38,919 nt of DNA, taken from contig JAFQRW010000008.1 in NCBI GenBank assembly GCA_017409875.1, forward strand, positions 1 to 38,919. The letters are read 5' to 3'. Positions 7,374 through 14,440 of this stretch are shown in pieces. This DNA comes from Clostridia bacterium. Lineage in GTDB: Bacteria > Bacillota > Clostridia > RGIG6154. Each line of letters opens with the position of its first letter. The first letter of the stretch is position 1. The translations under genes and the position numbers were made by a program. A model generated the notes under the pieces. That model was not told the DNA's origin and ran no database searches. It saw only the letters and a list, made by a program, of their open reading frames with translations.

Positions 7374-7404
7374 TATAGCATAAACATAAAAAATGTGCTA
7401 TAAT
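7374..7404 (+). promoter_or_regulatory. -10 element within a spaced inverted repeat
   Basis: TATAAT at 7399-7404 is a good -10 for the DUF4364 gene at 7447, but no strong -35 is seen. The palindrome TATAGCA (7374-7380) / TGCTATA (7396-7402) overlaps it and could be an operator. Confidence 0.35.
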
Positions 7405-7446
7405 ATAATTGAAATTTTTAAGAATTTTTTATAAAGGGGTCAGCAA

Positions 7447-8022
7447 ATGAAAAGTTTGGAGTTTTCGTTTGAAAATAAGAGTGATATAAAGCTGCTTATA
7501 ATGTATGTTTTGTCTCAGGCAAAGACTGTGGCAAAACAGGAATACTTAAATAAGAATTTCTTTTCAGATTTTATTATGGAAAGCGTGAAAATCAGTTATT
7601 TCGATTTACACGACACAATTTTTACCCTTGCAGAAGAGGGATACATTTTTATGTTTGTGAAAAACCATAAAGATATTTTGGAAATCACACCAAAAGGACT
7701 GGAAACCGTAGATTACTTTTTTAAATATATCCCCCTTTCCATTAGGGACAGAATTGATGAGTGCATTTACGATAAAATAATGGAGCATAAAGAAAAAGAA
7801 TCTGTAGAGGTTGATTACTGGAAAGAAAACGAAAAATGCTATACATCAACACTTAGAATTTTTGATGATGAACAAAAGGCAATGCAGTTTACAATTTCAT
7901 TTCCTGATGCATCGCACGCCCAAAAGCTCATGAAAATGTTTAAAAAAGAGCCACAGGAGTTTTATAAAAAATTCATTGAAATTTGTTCTGACGCTATAGA
8001 CAGGTGCGATGATGAAGAGTAA
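7447..8022 (+). CDS. DUF4364 family protein
   Basis: The 191-residue protein matches the DUF4364 family of Clostridia: an N-terminal winged-helix-like segment (about 10-90, containing SDIKLLIMYVLSQA and ITPKGLETVDYF) and a C-terminal alpha/beta part ending in an acidic tail. The family is thought to be regulatory but its target is unknown. GGGG lies six to nine bases before the ATG. Its 3' end overlaps the start of the hydrolase gene, so translation is probably coupled. It heads the cluster DUF4364, hydrolase, DUF3006, alarmone synthetase. Confidence 0.75.
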   Translation: MKSLEFSFENKSDIKLLIMYVLSQAKTVAKQEYLNKNFFSDFIMESVKISYFDLHDTIFTLAEEGYIFMFVKNHKDILEITPKGLETVDYFFKYIPLSIRDRIDECIYDKIMEHKEKESVEVDYWKENEKCYTSTLRIFDDEQKAMQFTISFPDASHAQKLMKMFKKEPQEFYKKFIEICSDAIDRCDDEE

Positions 8023-8872
8023 AAAAACGCTTGTTATACTGGCAGTTTTATTTATTATTTCGTTTGCTTATACTAAATTTACACAAAATGATGCAAAGCA
8101 TGTAGGCTATGAAATACCATCTGAAAATTTAACAGTGTCGTTTTTAGATGTAGGACAAGGAGACAGCGAGTTTATACAGTTGCCTAACGGAGAGTGTATG
8201 TTAATTGACGCATCTACTCAGGATATGGGGAACGAAATTGTTGATTATATAAAAAACAGAGGTTACAAAAAGATAGACTATGTAGTTGCAACCCATCCGC
8301 ACGCAGACCATATCGGAGGGTTAAAGCAGGTGCTTAATAGTTTTGAGATAGGAACTGTCTATATGACACAAGCTGTTACTACCACAAAAACATATACAGA
8401 CTTGCTATATGCAATACAGGATAAGAATATTAAACTTCAAAAAGCAAAAATGGGAACCGGGTTTTCGGTAGAGCAAGTAAAAATTGAGTTTTTAAGTCCC
8501 GTAAGTGATAATTACGAGGACCTTAATAACTGGTCGGCGGTTGTGAAAATAACGTTTGGCGAAACTGAATTTTTATTTACAGGCGATGCGGAAGAATTTG
8601 TAGAGCGTCAGCTCATAAATAGAGGTGCCGATGTAAAGGCAGATGTTTTAAAAGTGGCACATCACGGATCTAACACCTCATCTTCTTTGAAGTTTTTGAA
8701 AAGGTGCCAGCCAGAAATTGCTGTAATTGAGTGCGGTAAGGATAATGAGTACGGGCATCCGCATAACGAGGTTTTAGAGCGTATTGAAAGTGTGGGCGCA
8801 AAGATTTACCGAACAGATTTAGACGGTGATATTGTTATAACATCAAATGGTACGGAGGTAACAAAATTATGA
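8009..8872 (+). CDS. ComEC/Rec2-like metallo-beta-lactamase fold hydrolase, membrane-anchored
   Basis: The protein has about 287 residues with a single N-terminal membrane segment (TLVILAVLFIISFAYT) followed by a metallo-beta-lactamase domain. Motifs visible are FLDVGQGDS, the metal site HPHADHIGG, and VAHHGSNTSSS, all typical of the C-terminal domain of ComEC. The channel part of ComEC is absent. Such stand-alone proteins are predicted extracellular phosphodiesterase- or nuclease-like hydrolases, but the substrate is unproven. Two ATGs are possible (8009 and 8012), and the second has better spacing to AGGTG. DUF3006 follows with a 4-base ATGA overlap, a common pairing. Confidence 0.85.
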   Translation: MMKSKKTLVILAVLFIISFAYTKFTQNDAKHVGYEIPSENLTVSFLDVGQGDSEFIQLPNGECMLIDASTQDMGNEIVDYIKNRGYKKIDYVVATHPHADHIGGLKQVLNSFEIGTVYMTQAVTTTKTYTDLLYAIQDKNIKLQKAKMGTGFSVEQVKIEFLSPVSDNYEDLNNWSAVVKITFGETEFLFTGDAEEFVERQLINRGADVKADVLKVAHHGSNTSSSLKFLKRCQPEIAVIECGKDNEYGHPHNEVLERIESVGAKIYRTDLDGDIVITSNGTEVTKL

Positions 8873-9075
8873 GTTTTACAGTTGATCGCTTTGAGGCAGA
8901 ATTTGCTGTAGTTATAACAGATGACGGAAGTTCTTATAACATACCCAAAGCGCTGTTACCTGAAGATGCAAAAGAGGGCAGTGTGATTAACATATCTTTA
9001 GATAAAAGAAAAACAGAGCAGAAAAAACAAGAGGTAAAAAACTTATTAAACAGTTTGTTTGACGAAACGGAGTGA
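8869..9075 (+). CDS. DUF3006 family protein
   Basis: The 68-residue protein has the DUF3006 pattern: FTVDRFE at the start, then EFAVVITDDGSSYNIPKALLP and a basic, helical C-terminus rich in lysine. Members are habitually encoded right after ComEC-like hydrolases, as here (ATGA overlap), which suggests a shared function. No catalytic residues are evident. Confidence 0.8.
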   Translation: MSFTVDRFEAEFAVVITDDGSSYNIPKALLPEDAKEGSVINISLDKRKTEQKKQEVKNLLNSLFDETE

Positions 9076-9079
9076 TAAT

Positions 9080-9748
9080 ATGCAACAACTAAACACCTCT
9101 ATTATCGGCAACCGTCAGATTCCTAAAAATGTGGACGAGTTTTTTGAGGGAGCAAAAGAATTCAGGAATTTAATGATGATGTATAACTGCGCAATCAAGG
9201 AAGTTACAACAAAGTTTGACGTCTTAAATGATGATATGGCAGTAAGATATAAAAGAAATCCTATTGAGGTTGTAAAGTCGAGGATTAAAAATCCCGAAAG
9301 CATTGTAAAAAAGCTTATCAGGAGAAATCTTCCGGTTACATTAAACTCAGTTTCCGAGCATCTTAATGACGTTGCAGGAGTAAGAGTAATTTGCTCATTT
9401 GTAGATGATATTTACAGGGTAAGAGATATATTTTTAAAGCAGGATGATGTAACACTCATTGAAGAAAAAGACTATATAAAAAAGCCAAAGGAAAACGGAT
9501 ACAGAAGCTATCATATGATTGTAGAAGTACCTGTATTTTTTGCAGACGAAAAAGTGCCTATAAGGGTAGAAGTGCAGTTTAGAACCATCGCAATGGATTT
9601 CTGGGCATCTTTGGAGCATCAGATGAAATACAAAAAAGAAATTTCCAATGAACAAGAAGTAATAAAAAGATTAAGAGAATGTGCAGAAATAATCGCACAA
9701 ACCGACCTTGAAATGCAAAGAATAAATGATATGATAAATGAGCCCTAA
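9080..9748 (+). CDS. relQ: Small alarmone synthetase, RelQ/YjbM type
   Basis: The 222-residue protein consists of a RelA/SpoT nucleotidyltransferase domain without hydrolase or regulatory domains, the layout of small alarmone synthetases that make (p)ppGpp from GTP or GDP and ATP. The visible core is LNDVAGVRVICSFVDDIYRV, YIKKPKENGYRSYHM and IRVEVQFRTIAMDFWASLEHQ, with a helical C-terminus as in RelQ. The ATG at 9080 is preceded by GGAG at seven bases. An upstream in-frame TTG inside the DUF3006 gene is less likely. It is last in the cluster, followed by a palindromic repeat and terminator. Confidence 0.88.
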   Translation: MQQLNTSIIGNRQIPKNVDEFFEGAKEFRNLMMMYNCAIKEVTTKFDVLNDDMAVRYKRNPIEVVKSRIKNPESIVKKLIRRNLPVTLNSVSEHLNDVAGVRVICSFVDDIYRVRDIFLKQDDVTLIEEKDYIKKPKENGYRSYHMIVEVPVFFADEKVPIRVEVQFRTIAMDFWASLEHQMKYKKEISNEQEVIKRLRECAEIIAQTDLEMQRINDMINEP

Positions 9749-9800
9749 TGGGCTCAATGTGAAATTGTCATTTCACATTGGATTTGCAAATTTGTACGCT
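9740..9800 (+). repeat. Palindromic repeat element, copy 1
   Basis: The element starts with a short hairpin GAGCCC-TAAT-GGGCTC at 9740-9755 that includes the relQ stop. The core at 9755-9800 has an 11-bp stem (CAATGTGAAAT / ATTTCACATTG, loop TGTC) followed by GATTTGCAAATTTGTACGCT. The core matches 34287-34332 on the other strand over the same 46-base length, with paired stem changes. Confidence 0.7.
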
Positions 9801-9823
9801 TCGTCGAAACGTTCTATATAGCT

Positions 9824-9861
9824 AATGGCAATGGATAAAATCCATTGCCATTATTTTTATT
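9824..9861 (+). terminator. Terminator after relQ
   Basis: AATGGCAATGGAT (9824-9836) and ATCCATTGCCATT (9840-9852) form a 13-bp stem around AAA, followed by ATTTTTATT. It forms the distal end of the palindromic region. Confidence 0.75.
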
Positions 9862-9874
9862 CGCGACTGTTCTG

Positions 9875-10498
9875 TTATCTATCAATGCCTGCCATAAGTT
9901 TTACTGCCCTTTGCCATGCGGTGCGTTCTTCTTTTGTTAAGGCTTCTTCTTTAAAGCGGTAGTCAAATTTCCTCTTGATTTCATCAAGGCATTCTAATGC
10001 GTGGGTGAGATTTTTCTTTTGAACATAATCTAATTTTTCAATTAATGCGTTATCTTTTGTCATTGTTTTTAAAATGTTTAAGTGAGGTTTGCAAAGGCAG
10101 GTGTTTGTTTCATCAAACTTTTGGACAAACTCGTCAGACTCTTTAAAAAAGTCTAAAAATGCCTTTAAAAAGCTTTCATTTGCCTCTTTTTCAAGGTCGC
10201 AGATTAAACAGCCTTGCTTTTTCTTTTTGTCGGAATTTTTAAGATAATCTGTTATTAAATCTGCATAAATTATACTATGCCCTAACGGGTCGCCGTGATT
10301 TAGCATAGCTATTGCGTGTTCTTTACAAAAACCGCCGTAATCACGTATAATTTTTCTCATTTTGCGGTCGTTTACACATTCGTAAAAGAAGTTGTCTATA
10401 AACTTATTAAGCCAGTTTTTGTGCATAATGCAAATGGGGCAGTCGTCTTGCTCAAAGTATTCCAAGTAATCGTAATATTTTTGTGTTTTATAAAGCAT
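9875..10498 (-). CDS. DUF6062-like cysteine/histidine-rich protein
   Basis: The protein has 207 residues. It contains two repeats of a CxxC ... CxxH arrangement: C20PIC with FCKEH near residue 58, then C96LIC with LCKPH near 134. This spacing suggests two metal-binding sites, probably zinc. The rest is helical and charged, with no signal peptide. I assign it to the DUF6062 family from this pattern. The function is unknown. It lies downstream of the SLH gene on the same strand, separated by a hairpin. Confidence 0.65.
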   Translation of the reverse strand: MLYKTQKYYDYLEYFEQDDCPICIMHKNWLNKFIDNFFYECVNDRKMRKIIRDYGGFCKEHAIAMLNHGDPLGHSIIYADLITDYLKNSDKKKKQGCLICDLEKEANESFLKAFLDFFKESDEFVQKFDETNTCLCKPHLNILKTMTKDNALIEKLDYVQKKNLTHALECLDEIKRKFDYRFKEEALTKEERTAWQRAVKLMAGIDR

Positions 10499-10519
10499 AA
10501 ATAAGCTCCTTTAAATAAA

Positions 10520-10547
10520 GCGGCAACAGGTGCATGCCTGTTGCCGC
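10520..10547 (-). terminator. Hairpin after the SLH gene
   Basis: GCGGCAACAGG and CCTGTTGCCGC form an 11-bp GC-rich stem with a 6-base loop. On minus it is followed by TTTATTT, a modest T-run, so partial readthrough into the DUF6062 gene is possible. Confidence 0.65.
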
Positions 10548-10562
10548 AAGCTTTTGATAGTA

Positions 10563-12383
10563 TTATTCTTTAGGGAGAATAACAATTGAGATAGCTTCTG
10601 ATGTAAATCCGTTAGATGAAATAACGGCTGTAATCAGGTCACCTTCTTTAATAGCAGAAAGTGTTCTTGATTTTTGTGTTTCTCCGTCAATAATAGTTGC
10701 GTTTTTCTTAACAAATACCTGTCTTGACTGACCTGTTGCTGTTTCTGTAACCTGAATTAAATAGTAGTTAGTGTCAACGTAATCAACAGTACCTACAACG
10801 TTTAATGTATCAGGAGTTGCAACAGAGCTTACTTCAATTTTTGTAATTGTTGTGCTTTCCATTTTAACCTTTGCACTGTATCCGAGTCTTAAACCATAAA
10901 CATCGGACGGCTCACCGTTAACAGTAACTTCAAGACCTGAGGTGTCAAGCGCACATTCAAGAACACCGGAGGAGGTGTTAATCTTAATTGTTGGGGTAGC
11001 AGAAATAACAATTTCCTTAATAGTACCCTCTACAGTTTTTGTTGAGCTTGTAGCACTCACTGAACTGATTTGGTTGTATGTAAGTGTGAGGTTTACTCTG
11101 TCGCCAACCATAAGGTCTACGGCAGTAGCATTAGAGTTATTTCTTCTTACTGAAACTGTTTTTGCCATTTCAAAGCTTTGGGTTGTATTGTTTGAAAGCG
11201 TAATGACGATTTGTGATGGGTCGCCGTAAGTAAAGCTCTTTATAATACCACTTACAGTTTTGGATTTGTTTTCAGCAACAACTTTGATGCCTTTTCCGTT
11301 TTTAACAGTAACACTTATATAACATTCTTTCTGAAGCTGTGAGTATGTAGAAGATACACCGTTTATAGTAATAGTGCAATCATCAGCTAAAGTAATAACC
11401 TGTGATTTTGAGCCATCAGGTGATTTTACTGTAATTCTTTTAACTGTAGTAGATGATGAAGAACCTGAATATATACCTGAAATCTCTTCATCGGGGATGT
11501 GTGTTAAAAATTCAACAACCGAGACGTTGGATTTGTTTGATACTACATTAATTTTAAAACCTGGTGCCACACTGTCAATGTTGGCAGCCAGCTCGCCGTC
11601 AAGACGAAGAGGAGTATCACTTAAAATATTAACTGTTTTTGATACACCGCTTGCATCGGCATATGTAACAGAATTTGTGATTTTATTAACATCTGTAACA
11701 GTTCCGATTGAGTGGGTTGTTCCAAGGTATTCCATTGCACGGTGAAGCATTACTGCCATCTGAGCACGTGTAACTTCAAAGCTTGGATTAAATTTATTAT
11801 CTTCCATGCCCTGCATTAAACCGGTTGTTTCACAGAATTCAACATAAGATTTGGCAGTAGCGGGAATAGAAGAAGAATCTTCATAAGATAAAACAGGCAT
11901 GGTGTTTGCTTTTGCAGTAGCCTCTCCGCCTGCTATCTTTGTAAGAATAATAGCAGCTTCATATCTTTTAAGCGGAGTAGAACCTAATTTGTTTCCTACA
12001 AAGTTTCTAAGCTCGGAAGATGTGTAAATTCCTTTGTATAACAAATATGCAAGGTTTTTCTCGTAAGCTGTGTATCCTAAAACGTTAACATCTGCATAGT
12101 GCGCTTCGTATGCGGCATCAACAAATTCTGAAAGAGAGCTTTCAGATGCGCCTGCAATTCTTGAAACCAACAAAAGAGAATCAACACGGGTAACAGAATT
12201 TTCAGGACGGAAAGTGCCGTCTTCAAAACCTGCAATAATCTTTTTATTGGCCATCTGTTCAATCTGTTCATAAGCCCAGGAATATTTTGTGCTGCTTACA
12301 TCAGGAAAAGATGCAGCTGATGCAGCGACTGCCGTAAAGGCAAGAACAAAACATAAAACTATTGAAAAAAACCGTTTGTTCAT
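10563..12383 (-). CDS. S-layer homology (SLH) domain surface protein
   Basis: The 606-residue secreted protein has a signal peptide (hydrophobic FFSIVLCFVLAFTAVAA, cut near ASA). Three SLH repeats occupy about residues 25-220 (FPDV...WAYEQIEQM, an FVGNKLGSTPLKRYEAA repeat, and YVEFCETTGLMQG...VTRAQMAVML). SLH repeats bind pyruvylated wall polymers. The remaining ~380 residues are rich in Ser/Thr/Val and form repeated beta-type modules with recurring G-T-V/I-K-x-I patterns. No enzymatic motif is seen. The ATG at 12383 follows TTTGGAGG at 7-8 bases; an in-frame TTG further upstream overlaps this ribosome site and was rejected. Confidence 0.9.
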   Translation of the reverse strand: MNKRFFSIVLCFVLAFTAVAASAASFPDVSSTKYSWAYEQIEQMANKKIIAGFEDGTFRPENSVTRVDSLLLVSRIAGASESSLSEFVDAAYEAHYADVNVLGYTAYEKNLAYLLYKGIYTSSELRNFVGNKLGSTPLKRYEAAIILTKIAGGEATAKANTMPVLSYEDSSSIPATAKSYVEFCETTGLMQGMEDNKFNPSFEVTRAQMAVMLHRAMEYLGTTHSIGTVTDVNKITNSVTYADASGVSKTVNILSDTPLRLDGELAANIDSVAPGFKINVVSNKSNVSVVEFLTHIPDEEISGIYSGSSSSTTVKRITVKSPDGSKSQVITLADDCTITINGVSSTYSQLQKECYISVTVKNGKGIKVVAENKSKTVSGIIKSFTYGDPSQIVITLSNNTTQSFEMAKTVSVRRNNSNATAVDLMVGDRVNLTLTYNQISSVSATSSTKTVEGTIKEIVISATPTIKINTSSGVLECALDTSGLEVTVNGEPSDVYGLRLGYSAKVKMESTTITKIEVSSVATPDTLNVVGTVDYVDTNYYLIQVTETATGQSRQVFVKKNATIIDGETQKSRTLSAIKEGDLITAVISSNGFTSEAISIVILPKE

Positions 12384-12422
12384 TTTATAAACCTCCAAAT
12401 TTATAGTTCATAATACAATTAT

Positions 12423-12451
12423 ATAATACCATATATTGTGGTTTATGGCAA
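12423..12451 (-). promoter_or_regulatory. Sigma-A promoter for the SLH gene
   Basis: On minus TTGCCA (12446-12451), 17-base spacer, TATTAT (12423-12428). Confidence 0.7.
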
Positions 12452-12484
12452 TAGATTTTTTATAAAATTTTTAAATTTCTTTTT

Positions 12485-12515
12485 GTATATAACAGGTATT
12501 ATATGGGAAAAATTA
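12485..12515 (+). promoter_or_regulatory. Sigma-F/sigma-G-type promoter for the spoIIQ-like gene
   Basis: GTATA (12485-12489) and GGAAAAATTA (12506-12515) with a 16-base spacer match the forespore pattern GYATA ... GGNNANANT. The position is 30 bases before the ATG at 12545. Confidence 0.65.
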
Positions 12516-12544
12516 TACTAAAAAGCAAATGAGAGGTGTAATAA

Positions 12545-13201
12545 ATGAAAAAACTGTTTAAAAGCAGGTGGTTGTACGTTTTTCTGTTTGTTACGGCATG
12601 CCTTTTGATGGCAAACGTTTTTATGACCGCAATGATTAAAAGAAATATAAATAACGAAAGAAGCATTACGTCTGAACATAAGGTTATAGATACAAAAACT
12701 GTGTACAAACAGCCCCAAAACGAGGTTTCAAATACTGTTATGGTTGAAGAAGAGATAAAGCAGCCAGAAACAGAGATTGAGGAACAAACAGATGACGGGT
12801 TTACTGTTCCTGTTGAAGGAGATATATTAAACGCATTTTCAGGAAATGATTTGGTTTATTCAGTAACCCTTAAAGAGTACAGAGTTCATAAAGGGATAGA
12901 TATTAAAGCACCAATACTTTCTAAGGTGTATGCCACAGCAAACGGGGTTGTAGAAAGCATAAAAAAAGACAGTCTTATGGGCATTTCGATGATTATTGAC
13001 CACCAAAACGGATTTAAATCGGTTTATTCAAATCTTTCGTCAACCGATATGGTAAAGCAAGGGCAAAGCGTAAAAAAAGGCGAAATAATAAATGGCGTGG
13101 GAGATACGGCTTTAATAGAAACAGGTATTGATGCACATCTTCATTTTGAACTTATAAAAGACGGTGTGCAGGTTAATCCCGAAGAATATTTTAATGAATA
13201 A
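12545..13201 (+). CDS. spoIIQ: Membrane-anchored M23 peptidase, SpoIIQ candidate
   Basis: The 218-residue protein has one N-terminal membrane segment (WLYVFLFVTACLLMANVF), an acidic Gln/Glu-rich linker, and a C-terminal LytM/M23 domain starting near FTVPVEGDILNAF. Both zinc motifs are intact: HKGID and HLHFEL. SpoIIQ is a forespore membrane protein that pairs with SpoIIIAH across the engulfment gap. Size, topology, divergent monocistronic position and a sigma-F-like promoter all fit. Unlike the Bacillus subtilis protein, which has lost a metal ligand, this one looks catalytically competent, as described in some clostridia. The alternative is a vegetative M23 endopeptidase. Confidence 0.7.
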   Translation: MKKLFKSRWLYVFLFVTACLLMANVFMTAMIKRNINNERSITSEHKVIDTKTVYKQPQNEVSNTVMVEEEIKQPETEIEEQTDDGFTVPVEGDILNAFSGNDLVYSVTLKEYRVHKGIDIKAPILSKVYATANGVVESIKKDSLMGISMIIDHQNGFKSVYSNLSSTDMVKQGQSVKKGEIINGVGDTALIETGIDAHLHFELIKDGVQVNPEEYFNE

Positions 13202-13226
13202 AAAATCCGCCATTGGCGGATTTTTT
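13202..13226. terminator. Bidirectional terminator between spoIIQ-like and LCP genes
   Basis: AAAATCCGCC pairs with GGCGGATTTT around ATT, with T-runs on both sides. The two flanking genes converge on it. Confidence 0.88.
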
Positions 13227-13234
13227 CTTATATT

Positions 13235-14098
13235 TTAGTAGAAGTTTTCAACAAATATCTTGCTTACATCCTCGCGGTTTAAAATGACAAAATTGCCTGC
13301 AAGGGAATATGGAAGCTCAATATTGTTAAACTCGGGGTTTTCCATTTTTGAAATCATCACTGCATAGTCTTTTACTTCAGCAAGGCTTAAACTTGATTTG
13401 ATATTTCTGTTAACGGCAGCGTAAACTTTAGGAACATTTGCTATATATTTAGCATTTGCTTTTTGCTCAAAAACTGCCTGCATAAACTCACGCTGAACTT
13501 TGGTTCTTTGAATATCACCAAGGGGGTAACTTCTGAAACGTAAAAGCTGAAGACTTTTGTCACCGTTTAAAAGCTGCTGACCTTTTTTTAAGTTAATGTA
13601 AAGGTCTTGTTCGGGGTCTTGGTAAAACATATTCTGGGGAACATAAAAATCAACACCGCCTAAAGCGTCTATTACGTCTTCAACGGCCTTAAAGCTAAAT
13701 GTTACATAGTCGTGAACCTGAAGACCTGTAAGCTCTTTTAATTCCTGAATAACTGTGCTTTCACCGCCGTAAGCCATAGCCTCTGTGATTTTAATATAGC
13801 TTCCTCTTACATTTACTCTCGTGTCACGGGGTATAGATGTGCAGCTTACAGCCTGATTTTTTGTTGAAACAGAAAAAATCATAATAACGTCTGAATGAAG
13901 CCCGCTTTTATCAGTACCCATAACAACAATGTTTTTTGTTTGGTTTGGTACAGCCTTGTCAAGTTCTGCGATTTCCTCTCCTAAACCTAAGTTTGAATTA
14001 TAAATGTATATAAAGCCGACTGTAATAAAAAGAGTCAGCAATAATATTGTGGAGAATGAAAAGGAAATAATAAATCTTTTGATGTTCACTGCTTGCAC
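13235..14098 (-). CDS. LytR-CpsA-Psr (LCP) family protein 1
   Basis: The protein has 287 residues: a short cytoplasmic start, one membrane helix (about 10-32) and an extracytoplasmic LCP domain. Conserved pieces are NIVVMGTDKSGLHSDVIM, SIPRDTRV, GGVDFYVPQ and LRFRSYPLGDIQRTKVQREF, whose arginines bind the polyprenyl pyrophosphate. LCP enzymes transfer wall polymers from the lipid carrier to peptidoglycan. A close paralogue lies at 33279-34139. The start is GTG at 14098 after AAAGG, with rather short spacing. It lies downstream of the tRNA-Tyr terminator, so it needs readthrough or its own weak promoter. Confidence 0.88.
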   Translation of the reverse strand: MQAVNIKRFIISFSFSTILLLTLFITVGFIYIYNSNLGLGEEIAELDKAVPNQTKNIVVMGTDKSGLHSDVIMIFSVSTKNQAVSCTSIPRDTRVNVRGSYIKITEAMAYGGESTVIQELKELTGLQVHDYVTFSFKAVEDVIDALGGVDFYVPQNMFYQDPEQDLYINLKKGQQLLNGDKSLQLLRFRSYPLGDIQRTKVQREFMQAVFEQKANAKYIANVPKVYAAVNRNIKSSLSLAEVKDYAVMISKMENPEFNNIELPYSLAGNFVILNREDVSKIFVENFY

Positions 14099-14118
14099 AT
14101 AACCTTTCGTAAGAAATT

Positions 14119-14149
14119 AAAAAAGCACTTCTTTTTGAAGTGCTTTTTT
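14119..14149. terminator. Terminator after tRNA-Thr/tRNA-Tyr
   Basis: AAAAAAGCACTTC (14119-14131) pairs perfectly with GAAGTGCTTTTTT (14137-14149), a 13-bp stem with T-rich arms on both strands. Confidence 0.88.
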
Positions 14150-14150
14150 C

Positions 14151-14235
14151 TGGTGGGAGAGGGTGGATTCGAACCACCGAAGGCATAGCCAGCAGATTTA
14201 CAGTCTGTCCCCTTTGGCCACTCGGGAACTCTCCC
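14151..14235 (-). tRNA. tRNA-Tyr (anticodon GTA)
   Basis: This 85-base minus-strand tRNA has acceptor GGGAGAG / CTCTCCC, discriminator A and encoded CCA. The anticodon loop CTGTAAA gives GTA. The long variable arm expected of tRNA-Tyr is present. Confidence 0.94.
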
Positions 14236-14242
14236 AAATTAA

Positions 14243-14318
14243 TGGAGCTGGTGATGGGACTCGAACCCGCAACCTGCTGATTACAAATCAGCTGCTCTGC
14301 CAATTGAGCTACACCAGC
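14243..14318 (-). tRNA. tRNA-Thr (anticodon TGT)
   Basis: On the minus strand the acceptor GCTGGTG pairs with CACCAGC, discriminator T, CCA encoded. The anticodon stem CTGAT/ATCAG encloses TTTGTAA, giving TGT. Confidence 0.94.
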
Positions 14319-14377
14319 TTTTTAACAACTTGAAAAATGCACTTTTTAACTTGCGCTTTTTTCAAATCGCAAGATAT

Positions 14378-14406
14378 ATTGTAATACATTCTAAGGTATT
14401 TGTCAA
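14378..14406 (-). promoter_or_regulatory. Sigma-A promoter for tRNA-Thr/tRNA-Tyr
   Basis: On minus TTGACA (14401-14406), 17-base spacer, TACAAT (14378-14383). The leader of about 50 bases before tRNA-Thr carries no gene. Confidence 0.82.
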
Positions 14407-14440
14407 TACCTTTTTTAAAAAACTTTTAATTTTTTCATAA

